Made by a program: the position numbers and the translations under genes
Origin: Bifiguratus adelaidae
Taxonomy: Eukaryota; Mucoromycota; Endogonomycetes; Endogonales
Length of the DNA stretch: 57,221 nt
Reading direction: 5' to 3'
NCBI GenBank assembly: GCA_002261195.1
Contig: MVBO01000096.1
Span: 1 to 57,221 of the forward strand
The notes under the pieces: model-generated
Databases searched by the model: none
Seen by the model: the letters and a program-made list of their open reading frames with translations, nothing else
What the model was told of the DNA's origin: nothing
Part shown: piece after piece, positions 36,378 through 45,919 of the stretch
Position numbering within the stretch: position 1 is the stretch's first letter
Layout of the letters: every line of letters begins with the position of its first letter

Positions 36378-36835
36378 CTAAGCGGGGGAAACACCCAAGG
36401 TCCGATTGCAACGTGGACACACGTGCACTTCATCCATACAACTAGGAATCAAACAAGGTAAACAGAAACAAGGCCAACAAATGAGACACATCAAGACGGA
36501 GGCACATCCAGCCGTCGCGCCGGGCGCGTTACCGACCCTGGTCACCACTTCTTGACGACAGTAGGGGCAAAACATTCGTACAGGACCACGAGCATTGATT
36601 TGGACGACTTGGTAGACCGGTTGAGGACTCATGGCTTGAGGCATCTGCTGCTGCGTAGGCACATTCTGTTGTTGCATTGGCATCTGCATATTCTGTGGTT
36701 GCATCGGCGGCGGATGCGACGGCGGTTGATACCCTTGCCCCCCCCATATCTTTGACTCTGCACAGTGGGTGGAGGATCACTGCTGGTGTATTCCGGGGGT
36801 TGAACGGTATCCTCTAAAGGTCGTTTCTCATCCAT
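36378..36835 (-). CDS. LITAF-type membrane-associated zinc-ribbon protein, frame broken at a G run
   Basis: The C-terminal part is a LITAF domain: an N-terminal CPYC knuckle, a hydrophobic Cys-rich segment that would insert in the membrane (LMCLICWPCFCLPCLIPSC) and a C-terminal knuckle in HVCPRCN. LITAF proteins sit on the cytosolic face of endosomes or lysosomes. The N-terminal half (MDEKRPLEDTVQPPEYTS...) is Pro/Gln-rich, as in family members. The two halves are in different frames. The switch falls at a run of eight G on the coding strand (about 36738-36745), just before a Pro/Gln-rich stretch that continues well in the second frame. Six or nine G would give one uninterrupted protein. I regard this as a homopolymer sequencing or assembly error, or a recent indel, rather than an intron. 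ATG 36835 is the start. Confidence 0.82.
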
Positions 36836-37181
36836 GATGGGGCAAAAACACAGGAAAGCGTTGTAGAACGGTTGAATGAAGCGTTGTTTCACTTCTGTTT
36901 TCGCCTATTCATGCCATCCATTGTTTTTGGAAACAGTCACGTAATCCCTTCTGATCGACCCTTAGGAACAGTGAATTAGGAACCGCGAGGTTGTGTAACA
37001 CACGTGCAGAACGAGTACCAGGTTTGCCAATGCCATGGCACAAAGTTCCCAGGTTGAAACGATGCAAAGCCACCCAGGGATTACACGAGAGGCGCGCGCC
37101 CCCCAAATTCTCGCCATTCTAGCCTGCCTGCAGCTTATACATATTGTGTGTAACGAGCGTAGTCTATTCTGTATTTCATTC
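36836..37181. other. Spacer between LITAF-type and third LysM gene
   Basis: This 346-bp stretch lies between two minus-strand genes. It should hold the LITAF promoter and the 3' end of the LysM gene. No motif or reading frame stood out. Confidence 0.4.
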
Positions 37182-38462
37182 TCATGTAGAAGAGAGAGGC
37201 AAGATATCATAGTTGTCAGCTGGGATGAGATGACGGCAACCTTGAGTAGATGTGCCGGTCCAGCAGTCAATATCACTCTGGCAACATCTAATGCAGTACA
37301 CCCCGCTATCGGGTTCCAACAGATGCAAAAAGGTGTTGTAACCCAAGCAGACGGCACCCTTGGTGGAGGTGGGATCGTATTGGCCACCACCGTCGGTAGG
37401 GCTCAAGTGCTGCCCTTTAGCATTCTTGTACGCGTCACGGTTGATTTGACCAGTGACTTGAACCCATCCAGCCGTGGCATTGGCAACGTATTTGGCAGAT
37501 CGAATCCATCCAGTAGGGTAAATGTTGCCGGTGAGACCTTGGGTATCCTTGAGAGCTTGTTGATTTGTGCAGAAAGCCTTGGCGACACCTTCTTGAGGAG
37601 CGACTGCACCCCTTGGATCCGGAGGAAGGAAACCACAAAAGGTGGAGGCAGACTTGAGCTCAATGATCTTTCCTGGAATAGGGGTGTTCTTGTAAGCCCG
37701 GAACTGCGGAGGCTGGTATAGAGGAGGGTTCATTGGAGGGGACACGCAAATGTCCTGGTTCTTGAAGTAGGTTGGAAGATAGGCGCAAGAGTACATGGTG
37801 GGGTTCCAGCGAATCAGGTTACGATAGTCAGAGCCATAGAGTCTGCGAATGGTGGTGCAGCTAGGGTTGCTAGACTTGTAAATGCTTGTGCAAGTGACTG
37901 GAAGCGTGGCCTTGGGCTTGGCGACAGACGTCGATGTATCGGTCTTCCTGACCGACGTGGACGTGGTCTTGGGCATGGGAGTAGGCGCCACAGAAGTAAT
38001 CGCAAGTGGAGCAGCATTGCAAGACAAGCAAACATGCTCACCAGCGGGAAGCGAACCGACGCAGGACACTCCAGGATTGCACATCTGAAATGTGGTCAGG
38101 GAGATCTTCTTGGCCGTGGTCAGACTGCCACAGGTCTCGGAAGAACCAACACGATAGACCTTGTTGCACACGGGTTGAGCAGCGGGGCATGCGGTGCACA
38201 CCGTTGTGCCAGCCTTCAAGTGGCTGCAGCTCAAGCCGGGATTACAAGCTAAATATGCATATCGTTAGCACACCTACCAAGTCGAAAAGCCAAATCATCC
38301 CCTACCTTTGAAACCAGCCGTGGTCATTTTGAAAGCATTAGCAATGCCTCCACAATTGTTGCCAGACTTGACCTTGTACGTCGAAGTGCATCCTGAAGCA
38401 GGAGTAGCCGAAGCTACAGAAAGCGCAGCAAGAGCAGCAAGAACGGTTGCAATCACGCGCAT
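37182..38462 (-). CDS. Secreted three-LysM protein with the same C-terminal domain (copy C)
   Basis: Two exons (38462-38306 and 38248-37182) encode about 405 residues. A signal peptide (MRVIATVLAALAALSVASA) is followed by LysM-like modules at CTSTYKVKSGNNCGGIAN, CNKVYRVGSSETCGSL and a divergent third (CTSIYKSSNPSCTTIRRLYG ... NQDICVSPP), with a Thr/Ser linker between the second and third. The tail holds the C-terminal domain of copies A and B in diverged form: FCGFLPPDP, YPTGWIRSAKY, WVQVTGQINR, PTDGGGQYDP and CIRCCQSDIDCWTGTSTQGC. It lies 4.3 kb from copy B on the opposite strand, so it is an older relative rather than part of the tandem pair. Promoter features are a TATA-like site at 38590-38597 and a long CT tract on the coding strand. 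Confidence 0.92.
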
Positions 38463-38528
38463 GATCGATTAAATGAGTGTCAGGGGCCCTTTCTCTACCA
38501 GATCAAGTAGAGGAAGTAAGAGTAAAGA

Positions 38529-38553
38529 AGAGAGAGAGAGAGAGAGAGAGAGA
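38529..38553. repeat. (AG)n microsatellite
   Basis: About thirteen AG units. Read on the coding strand of the downstream LysM gene this is a pure CT tract 65-90 bp before the ATG. Pyrimidine tracts near the transcription start are common in strongly expressed filamentous-fungal genes, so it may act as a core promoter element. Confidence 0.85.
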
Positions 38554-38589
38554 AGTGTGAGAAAGGATTGGGTGGTGCGAGAACCAAGA

Positions 38590-38597
38590 TTATAAAG
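38590..38597 (-). promoter_or_regulatory. TATA-like box of LysM copy C
   Basis: CTTTATAA on the minus strand lies upstream of the CT tract and about 130 bp before the start codon. It is placed as expected for transcription starting in or just after the CT tract. Confidence 0.45.
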
Positions 38598-38629
38598 CGT
38601 AGCACACAACTGTTTGTTATTTTTAGTGG

Positions 38630-39845
38630 TCAATCAAATGGCACACGCCCGGGCTTTGGGTTCACTCTGCCATCTGCATTGATGGTGAAACGGTGAGAGG
38701 CAGAGGCAATAGCGCTAGGAACGGGGATGCCGCAACAGTCTGGGGCGAGTTGACCTTTGGCAGTGACATCGATGGCATGGTGGTGATGATGCTCTTCTTC
38801 CTCGTCGTCTTGTCCATCCATGAGTGTACCTCCGTCAAAGACTAAAAGTGTACCAAAGAGGAAATGCTGCATGATGGGTAACTTGCCAAGGACCTCAGCT
38901 TTGTACATCTTGATCATGCCTTCATTCACTTTTTGCCAGGTTTTGACGCTAGAAATATCGTCCAACATGGGACTGTGCCACCGCAAGGATGCCGAGGTTT
39001 TGATGGAATTAATAAACGCGATGCAGGCAAGGTACATATAACTGCGAGAGAACTCTTCCACCGTCATCTCGTCATGGATGGATTTGGGGCGAAGGTACTT
39101 GTGGCCGAGCAATTGAGCGCTGCCAAAGAGAAAAGGTAAGAAGTGATAGTCGTCCAGGCCCCAGACACCGTGTGATCCGGCCGGTTCAAGCCAGTAGGTG
39201 AATTGAAGGTTGCGCATAAGAGCAATGTATCGTACAAAGACACGCAGCACCATGGCTTGATGATCACTTTCTGTGAGCACACCTAGCTTTTTGAGACAGA
39301 GACTAGGAGAGAGGAGCGAGCGAGCGAGCGAGCACGCGCGTGTAAACAAAAAACTTATGCATGCCTAGGCACGAGTTGAACTTACAGCCAGGCCATAAAG
39401 TTGGCTTCGTGTCCGGTGCCATAGTCTATGCGTCGTCGATTGCCAAAGCTCTCTAGCAGGTACGCAGACACCTCTGGTGTATGATGTTCTGGAATGAGGT
39501 CGCGGTGAAGGTCGTCCAAGTTCTTTCGTGGATAAGTCAAAGGTTTAGGGGATCAAAACCTACCTCTTTGACACGATCGTACCACAGCCGGAAGGCAGGA
39601 TTCCCAAAGCGTGAGAGCTTATTGTCCTGCGGTGGAATCTCCTTGATCCAACCGGTCAATGTCTCCAGTAGCGCGACTATTTGCTTCACCCGTGGCGACT
39701 CGACAATGTCAGGGTCGTCGGTCTTCACGCCAATCACTGACGCATTGAGGTCTGTAATGAGTGTTATATAGTCGTGGTAAGCTGGTGATTCCTGATAAGC
39801 TGCAAGGTCTTGCTGCGTCAATATCTTGCGAACAGGGTGTGACAT
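38630..39845 (-). CDS. PTPA: PP2A phosphatase activator (PTPA/Rrd family)
   Basis: This peptidyl-prolyl isomerase-type protein activates protein phosphatase 2A. Three exons join to a complete family member. The first holds [14 protein letters not shown]. The second holds [22 protein letters not shown]. The third holds [49 protein letters not shown] and the closing [13 protein letters not shown]. After the usual C-terminus there is an extra tail of about 70 residues with [11 protein letters not shown]. The intron between exons two and three carries a (GAGC)n repeat, which reads as its polypyrimidine tract. ATG 39845 (MSHPVRKIL) is used; ATG 39857 in frame would add four residues. Its start lies about 75 bp from the divergent Zn2Cys6 gene. 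Confidence 0.96.
39314..39333. repeat. (GAGC)n tetranucleotide repeat inside a PTPA intron
   Basis: Five near-perfect GAGC units lie within the second PTPA intron. On the coding strand they read (GCTC)n and continue into CTCTCTCCTAG, forming the pyrimidine-rich stretch before the acceptor. Confidence 0.8.
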
Positions 39846-39920
39846 TTTACCCCACATTCGCGCGGCGTTCTGTTCTTGGTTCTTTTCACACTCTCGAGAT
39901 TAGGGACGGAAGAGAGTGAG

Positions 39921-42900
39921 ATGCCGCCGGGAAACAAGGCTCAGTTGCCAGAGGTAGTGACGACAGCAACGGCTGTACCGACATTTCGGCTAAAGCGGAC
40001 TCGGGCAAAGCGTAGTTGCGACTTTTGCCGAGGGCGGAAAGCTCGATGTGATGCCGACGAGAGGCTGCCTTGCACCAACTGCACGACCTGGAACGTACCT
40101 TGCGAGTTTTCGAATACGTCCAAGAAGCGAGCTGCGCCTAATCAGTATGTGGAAGCTTTGGAGGAACGGTGCAAAAAGATGGAGACACTACTGGAAACCT
40201 TGACGAATTGTAACATTGCCGACCTTGAGGCTGACCAGTTCTTGCCGACCATTCCGGATGTGGCTGGACAGCAATCAAAGCGTCGTCACTCGTCATACCG
40301 AGGAGAGACATCAGCTGGTGACGACGGTACGGGCCACGGCGACGATTCTCTGGATGATCATAGGCAGTCTGGGGAGACCATGTATAGGGTGCCTCAGGTA
40401 GGCAGTGATGACGATAGTGATTCAAGTGCAACCGGTAGCGATTCGGAGGATGGCATGAGGACAAAGACAGAGCCACTGGACGCCAACGAGGAGCGAAAGA
40501 TGGACCTGGTGGATGCGAATCCAATGCAGTCCTTGTCCCAGTCCTTTTCAAAGTTGAAGGTATCTTACTTTCCCTCCATCAAGTATATGGCAGCCATGAC
40601 AGGGTTGCAGTTGATCGACAAGGACATGTTTAAGGATGGCGACACTATTCCTTGGCCAGGGAAGAAAGATGTTGTCATTCAGCGACTGAAGAGCCGAAAC
40701 GATGAACTTGTGGTGGTTAAGACTGAAAGCAACGACCTAGATGGGACTTCCGAATCTTCCGATGTGGAGAATTCAGATGGCGAAATGAGTCAAGATCTCG
40801 AGACGCACAAGCGCAACTTTCAACAGGCGCAAGCGGCGAGGTCCAAACATCGACGGAGTTCAAGTATTGGTGTTTCACCCCAGACGGATGAACGCGAGCC
40901 TTCCATCGATGAGGGTTCCGTGTCTTCGCGCCGACATGATGTTCATTACGCATGGCCACCTCGAGAATTCTGTGATCATCTCATTGACCTCTACCTTACC
41001 AAATTACATCCGACCATGCCCATTCTCAACCGGCACTCCTTTTCACGTCGATACCACACACATCATCCCTCCCCAATTCATCCATTTCTTCTCAACGCCA
41101 TATTTGCCGTAACAACGCTTCGGTTCATTACGCAAGATATTGAAGTACCCGAAAATGTCTCCATTTCGATATCGCGGCATACCGGCCCGACAACCGGGCG
41201 TCACACCAGCCCAGATACCTCACCCCAAGCATGGTCACCCTCCTCGCCCATTGCAGCCATGGAAGATGGCCAAAAACGGGTCATTTCACCCGTAACGCTG
41301 GCCAAACTGTTCTACCATCGTGCCATGGAAGGGTATATACGGGATTTTGGGCGTCCAAAGCTAGCCATTGTGCAAGGTTATTTGGTACTGGCTATGTATT
41401 TTGAGGTGAATGGAGATGGTGATGACAGCAGACAATGGTATGGACCGGGGCCGTTTATACTAGCGCAAAGACTAATGCACTTTTTCGTCCATAGGTTTGC
41501 GACCGGAGCGGTAAGTGAGAAGACTTGATTGGTAGAACTAGATATTGACACGTTTGTCGTGGGTATTGGATGGTAGGCTATCCGAGTGGTAAGTAGCGTC
41601 CTTGTGCGCAATCCGACCTACTCAATCTCTCGGTGTAGGCGCAAGATATAGGTTTGCACAAGAATTGCTCCAACTGGAAGATTGCAAAGAGTGAGATTGA
41701 ATTACGCAAACGGATATGGTATGCGTGCTACATTATGGATCGATGGTAAGCTGAAGCTACCGCTTCGCAGGAATGATTCTCATCGTTTTGATCAGGATGG
41801 GCGCACTCATGGGACGCCCTTTGGCGATCCTTGAGCGCAACTTTGATGTGGACATGCCCGAGATGTTCGAGACAGAAGAGTTCATTTTTGATCCCGAAAA
41901 CCCCATGCATCCAAAGCCAGCTACAAAAGAAGACTTGCAACCGCAACTGTTTGATCACTTTATCCAAATGATCAAATTAGCGGATGTGATGGGTCGTATC
42001 ATCAATGGTCTTTACGAGACAAAGGCGAAAACCTATCGCTTGGCCGAGCAGGTGGATACCCCTGACCCGCAGCATCTGGAAGAAGTGCACGCTATCGTCC
42101 ACATGCTTGATCGCAAATTGACGCAATGGAAGCTCAGTCTCAATGAATCGCTTCAATTCGAGGTCAACGGCTCAAAAGCCCCTGGAAATATATCTCCTTT
42201 TGCCGGTATGTTCTACCCTAAGTATAGCCCCTGCGATGCTCACAAGTGTTGATAGGCTCACTGCAAGTGTGTTATTACACCGTATTGCTCCTCCTTCATC
42301 GGCCCTTTATTGCTCCAAATTACGAGGGAGCCGAATCCAATGCATTCCAGGCGCTATACATTTGCACGAACGCGGCGACCAACATCTTGGAGATCTTTCA
42401 ACATGAAGGAGAGCATGAGTTTCTATGTTACTCTGAATCGCTTCTGATCTAGTAAGTTTTTTCTTGAATGCAGTCTGACTTGATGTTTATTCTGCTCTAG
42501 CACATTGTTCCAGTCAGGTCTTGTCCATCTGCATAATGCAAACGGTCAACATGCCTATCTCAACCACTTTGGGAAACTCAACTTGAAGCGATGTCTGGCG
42601 GTGCTCGAGCGCAAGCGGTTCTGGGGAATGGCACAACGATCGCTGGATGTATTAAAGATGCTCATTGCGCTCAAAGATATCAATCTCGACAGTATGCCTG
42701 GTGCAACGTTATCGGAAATGCAGCTCGTAGACGTTGAACGGCCGAAGCCCGCACAAAAGACGTCTTCACTGGGAGGCGAGTCCACGAAAGGTGGCTCTGA
42801 ACGGCGAGTCTCTGCACTTACAGCTACGACGAAACCAACCATAGAGTTTGTGACTACGAATAACGCGACTCGAGGTGGACGCAAAGGATCAGCCTCAGCT

Positions 42901-43386
42901 AAGTTGCAAAGAAAGAATTCTGTACACAGAGATACCAAGGATGATGGTTCTCTTTACAATTTCACGCCCAATCTACCTGGAGCATCAGGTGGTATTGTGC
43001 CCGTTCCCGTATCACAGCAGCCGCAACCGCCCAAGATAAACCTGGAAAACATTCGTCTAATGGATCCGGATTCGGGTTCCCTCCTGGAATTGGGACCCAA
43101 CATCGATTCCCGGGAATCCGCGCTGAATGCGAACCACGCACTCGAATCTTGGTCCACATTTCAGGAAGCCAATGTAACCTCTCAACCAATGGAGGGACAT
43201 GTGGATCTGCAACCACCCCTGACCGAGGAAATGATTCATGCTTTGGAGGAGCATCAATTGATCTCCACAGCTGCCGACCCCCTCGCTCCCAACGACGAGA
43301 CCAACGTGGAGTTTTGGAATGTGCCTACATCTTTCAGCTGGAACGACTGGGACAATTACATTGGACATATCCAAGGATCTGGTTAG
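39921..43386 (+). CDS. Zn2Cys6 transcription factor with fungal-specific regulatory domain
   Basis: The binuclear zinc cluster is near residues 30-60: CDFCRGRKARC, eight residues, then CTNC and six residues to the last Cys. A short coiled linker (VEALEERCKKMETLLETL) follows, the usual dimerisation element. A long acidic, Ser-rich region precedes the fungal-trans middle homology domain, with HPTMPILNRHSF, LNAIFAVTTLRF, IRVAQDIGLHKN, RKRIWYACYIMDRWM and MGRPLAI. The first exon ends near 41437. Then come a 16-nt exon (41495-41510), a 12-nt exon (41577-41588) and further exons from 41639 and 41796. The last exon starts near 42501. The target genes cannot be inferred. It is followed 209 bp later by a second Zn2Cys6 gene in the same direction. 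Confidence 0.93.
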
Positions 43387-43595
43387 GATCGGCGCCAACG
43401 CTTGTCCTTCTTGGCATGTGAGACGAGACTCTTGGTAGCTTGGCTTCATGTACAGATACACTAGTAGCATAAAGTCGTGCTCCTAGGATGGTCTATATAG
43501 CTCCTTGGACGATCTTTCGCTTGCACACTTGTTCTTGGCTACACTTTATCACACATTGGCACTTTGAAATCCAGAATCCGGGCTTTAGTAAACGT

Positions 43596-45863
43596 ATGGG
43601 TGGTAACGATTGGAATGGGGTCAAGCAAGAAGAAGATACAGACGAGGTTGCGCTGCGAGGAAAGCGGCCGCAGCCATGTGAGAACTGTAAACGTGGACGA
43701 CGAAAGTGCGTTATGCCGGAAGACACGAAACAGGGCGAAGGAGTGAAATGTCAGCGATGCGAGCGACACGGCCTCGAATGCGTTATACCCAACCCAATCT
43801 TGACGCGGATGGATGACGACGACATCCGTCAACTCATACATGACGAGTTTGAGAAGCTTCATACGGCTATGTCTTCGTTAGAGGACGATATCGCCAGTTT
43901 ATCGAGCGCTTCACCTCCCGCACACCTTTCACCCCCACCAAGCCATTTATCTTATCGACCATCACCTACAACTCATCTTTCCTCATCACAACCATCGCCA
44001 GACATGGAGAACGATCAACAAGAAGAAAAGCGGCAGCAGCTCGTCCTCGCTAAGAAGCTCAAATCTGGCTTCAACAATGAACCTCCAAGATCTATGGTTA
44101 TACAGACTCCGGATGGTAGATTGCTCCAGTGGAATATCTCCCCAACACGGGAAGGGTTGAGCATCTTGACGAACCTTCAATCGCTGGAAGAATTGTCTCG
44201 GTTCACATGTTACGGTTGGCAAGCCTACATGGATCCACAAGTCTTGCAATCCCATTTCTCTTACCTTCCGCCGCCTCCTAAAGCCCCATCACGACCGACA
44301 CGCAAGGTATTACGTCTCAATGAAGGCAAAAACATCTTCACCGAGCAAGATTTCCAAGAATACATGAGGACGTTGGACAAGCTCAAACATCGCACTATTA
44401 TAGACCACACGCATGTGGAGAAGCTCGAACCACGTCGATGGATACCTTCGCTTCTCAAGCTCTATTTCAGTGTTACCACCGCTCCTCATATCCACGAACC
44501 GACATTTTGGAAGCGATATCGACGCATGGCGGATCCGATGCAATCGGGCCTTGTGACGGCCCTGTGTGCCTTGTCAGTGCTCTACAGATGGTATAGTCCG
44601 AGCACATTTGGCGATCGCAAATTCTCTCCGAAAGAAGCGCGGCAGCTCTACGAGTACTATGCCTCATGTGCTCGCGGATCTGCTGCTGAGGCATTTGACG
44701 AGGTCTCACTGGATACCCTCAAAGTCCATTCACTCTTAGTACGTGAGTGCCGGGCAATGCAGCGCTTGAATGATGCTGTCATGCATACCAAGCATGCTCT
44801 ACGCATCAGCTACGCCTTGCAGTCCCAATACATGGACGTTATCGAGAGCAATTGTGGTGGAAGCACATCATCAGTCGAGATTGAAGCGCAAGAATGGTTG
44901 CGAACAATATGGTCGCTCTATGCTTTCTGTATTCAACAGACAGCGCACAATATGGATCAAATCTTCTCGCGCAATGAATTGGCTGCGCGCATTCAAGAGT
45001 TGCCTTGTATAGACCATTTGCCCGAAGAATCTGAACGCACACGCGGCCACATCAAGATCTACATCAACATCATTCGCTTACTCAAACGATGGTTAATCCC
45101 AGATGACCCATTCACGCAAGAGCTCTTGGCGTACATTATAGATGTTCCAGAATACGCATCCATCGATCTATGCCTCAAGATTGAGCGCGATCTCCTTGAT
45201 TGGTATCATGATATTCCTAGCGATATCAAATTTCTGCATTCACCCTTTGAGTTCTTCACCGTGGACGACTTGCTTCAGAAGGCAGTAACGATAGGGGAAG
45301 CGGAACCTTTGCTCGAGTTTTGGGTTTTGTGGATGTCTATTCACTTTCGCTTCCTGCCGAGCCGGATCGAAGGTCTGGAATCCCCTATCTCCGCTCAGGA
45401 TCGATTCCTCCATAATGCCCTCGAGACATGCATCATCGCTTCAAAGAACGCCTTCACCTGTACCATGTACATCCTCGAACAACTCAAAGACGATGCCTCC
45501 ATTTATTCTCTACGGCTTGTCTGCGACCTCAATTGGGTCGTGGCCAATATTGAAGGCATGGACAGTGAACGTGTACGCTCCGCTAAACGAAACCTCTTAA
45601 CGACCGTCTACATCATTTACAAATATTTCCGGCGCCTCAATGTCAATAGTTCACCCTTCAATCTGGAGGTGCCTCAATTTGATGCTGAGAATGCTGAAGT
45701 CTTTTTGAAGCTCTTTGCATCCAATCCGCAACTCGTAAATTATATACAGCAAGATCGTGGGTTCAGCTGGGCTGAACGAGAGCAAAAGCGGTTCTTTGCC
45801 TTGTTGCAGGACCAAAACATTCAAAATCTGTTGCAAAAGTTTGCCCAAGATCTGCGACTTTAG
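43596..45863 (+). CDS. Zn2Cys6 transcription factor, intron-free
   Basis: This single-exon frame of about 755 residues starts at MGGNDWNGVKQE. The zinc cluster is CENCKRGRRKC, a long loop, then CQRC and the last Cys in HGLECV. A short helix (RQLIHDEFEKLHTAMSSLEDD) may serve dimerisation, followed by a Ser/Pro/His linker. The middle homology region runs from about residue 270 (SLLKLYFSVTTAPHIHEPTFWKRY) to the end and is largely helical. The frame is open upstream to 43488, but those residues (Trp/His/Phe-rich) look non-coding. It is not a close copy of the neighbouring Zn2Cys6 gene: loop length, linker and middle region differ. The stop is 56 bp from the convergent RAP1 stop. The regulon is unknown. 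Confidence 0.93.
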   Translation: MGGNDWNGVKQEEDTDEVALRGKRPQPCENCKRGRRKCVMPEDTKQGEGVKCQRCERHGLECVIPNPILTRMDDDDIRQLIHDEFEKLHTAMSSLEDDIASLSSASPPAHLSPPPSHLSYRPSPTTHLSSSQPSPDMENDQQEEKRQQLVLAKKLKSGFNNEPPRSMVIQTPDGRLLQWNISPTREGLSILTNLQSLEELSRFTCYGWQAYMDPQVLQSHFSYLPPPPKAPSRPTRKVLRLNEGKNIFTEQDFQEYMRTLDKLKHRTIIDHTHVEKLEPRRWIPSLLKLYFSVTTAPHIHEPTFWKRYRRMADPMQSGLVTALCALSVLYRWYSPSTFGDRKFSPKEARQLYEYYASCARGSAAEAFDEVSLDTLKVHSLLVRECRAMQRLNDAVMHTKHALRISYALQSQYMDVIESNCGGSTSSVEIEAQEWLRTIWSLYAFCIQQTAHNMDQIFSRNELAARIQELPCIDHLPEESERTRGHIKIYINIIRLLKRWLIPDDPFTQELLAYIIDVPEYASIDLCLKIERDLLDWYHDIPSDIKFLHSPFEFFTVDDLLQKAVTIGEAEPLLEFWVLWMSIHFRFLPSRIEGLESPISAQDRFLHNALETCIIASKNAFTCTMYILEQLKDDASIYSLRLVCDLNWVVANIEGMDSERVRSAKRNLLTTVYIIYKYFRRLNVNSSPFNLEVPQFDAENAEVFLKLFASNPQLVNYIQQDRGFSWAEREQKRFFALLQDQNIQNLLQKFAQDLRL

Positions 45864-45919
45864 ATATTGACATGTACAGTAGACCACATTAAACTCGTAC
45901 CATTATAATCCTTCCACCG

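Noticed and set aside
40138-40551. 137-codon minus-strand frame inside the first Zn2Cys6 gene
   Set aside because: Shadow of the long first exon; no recognisable content.
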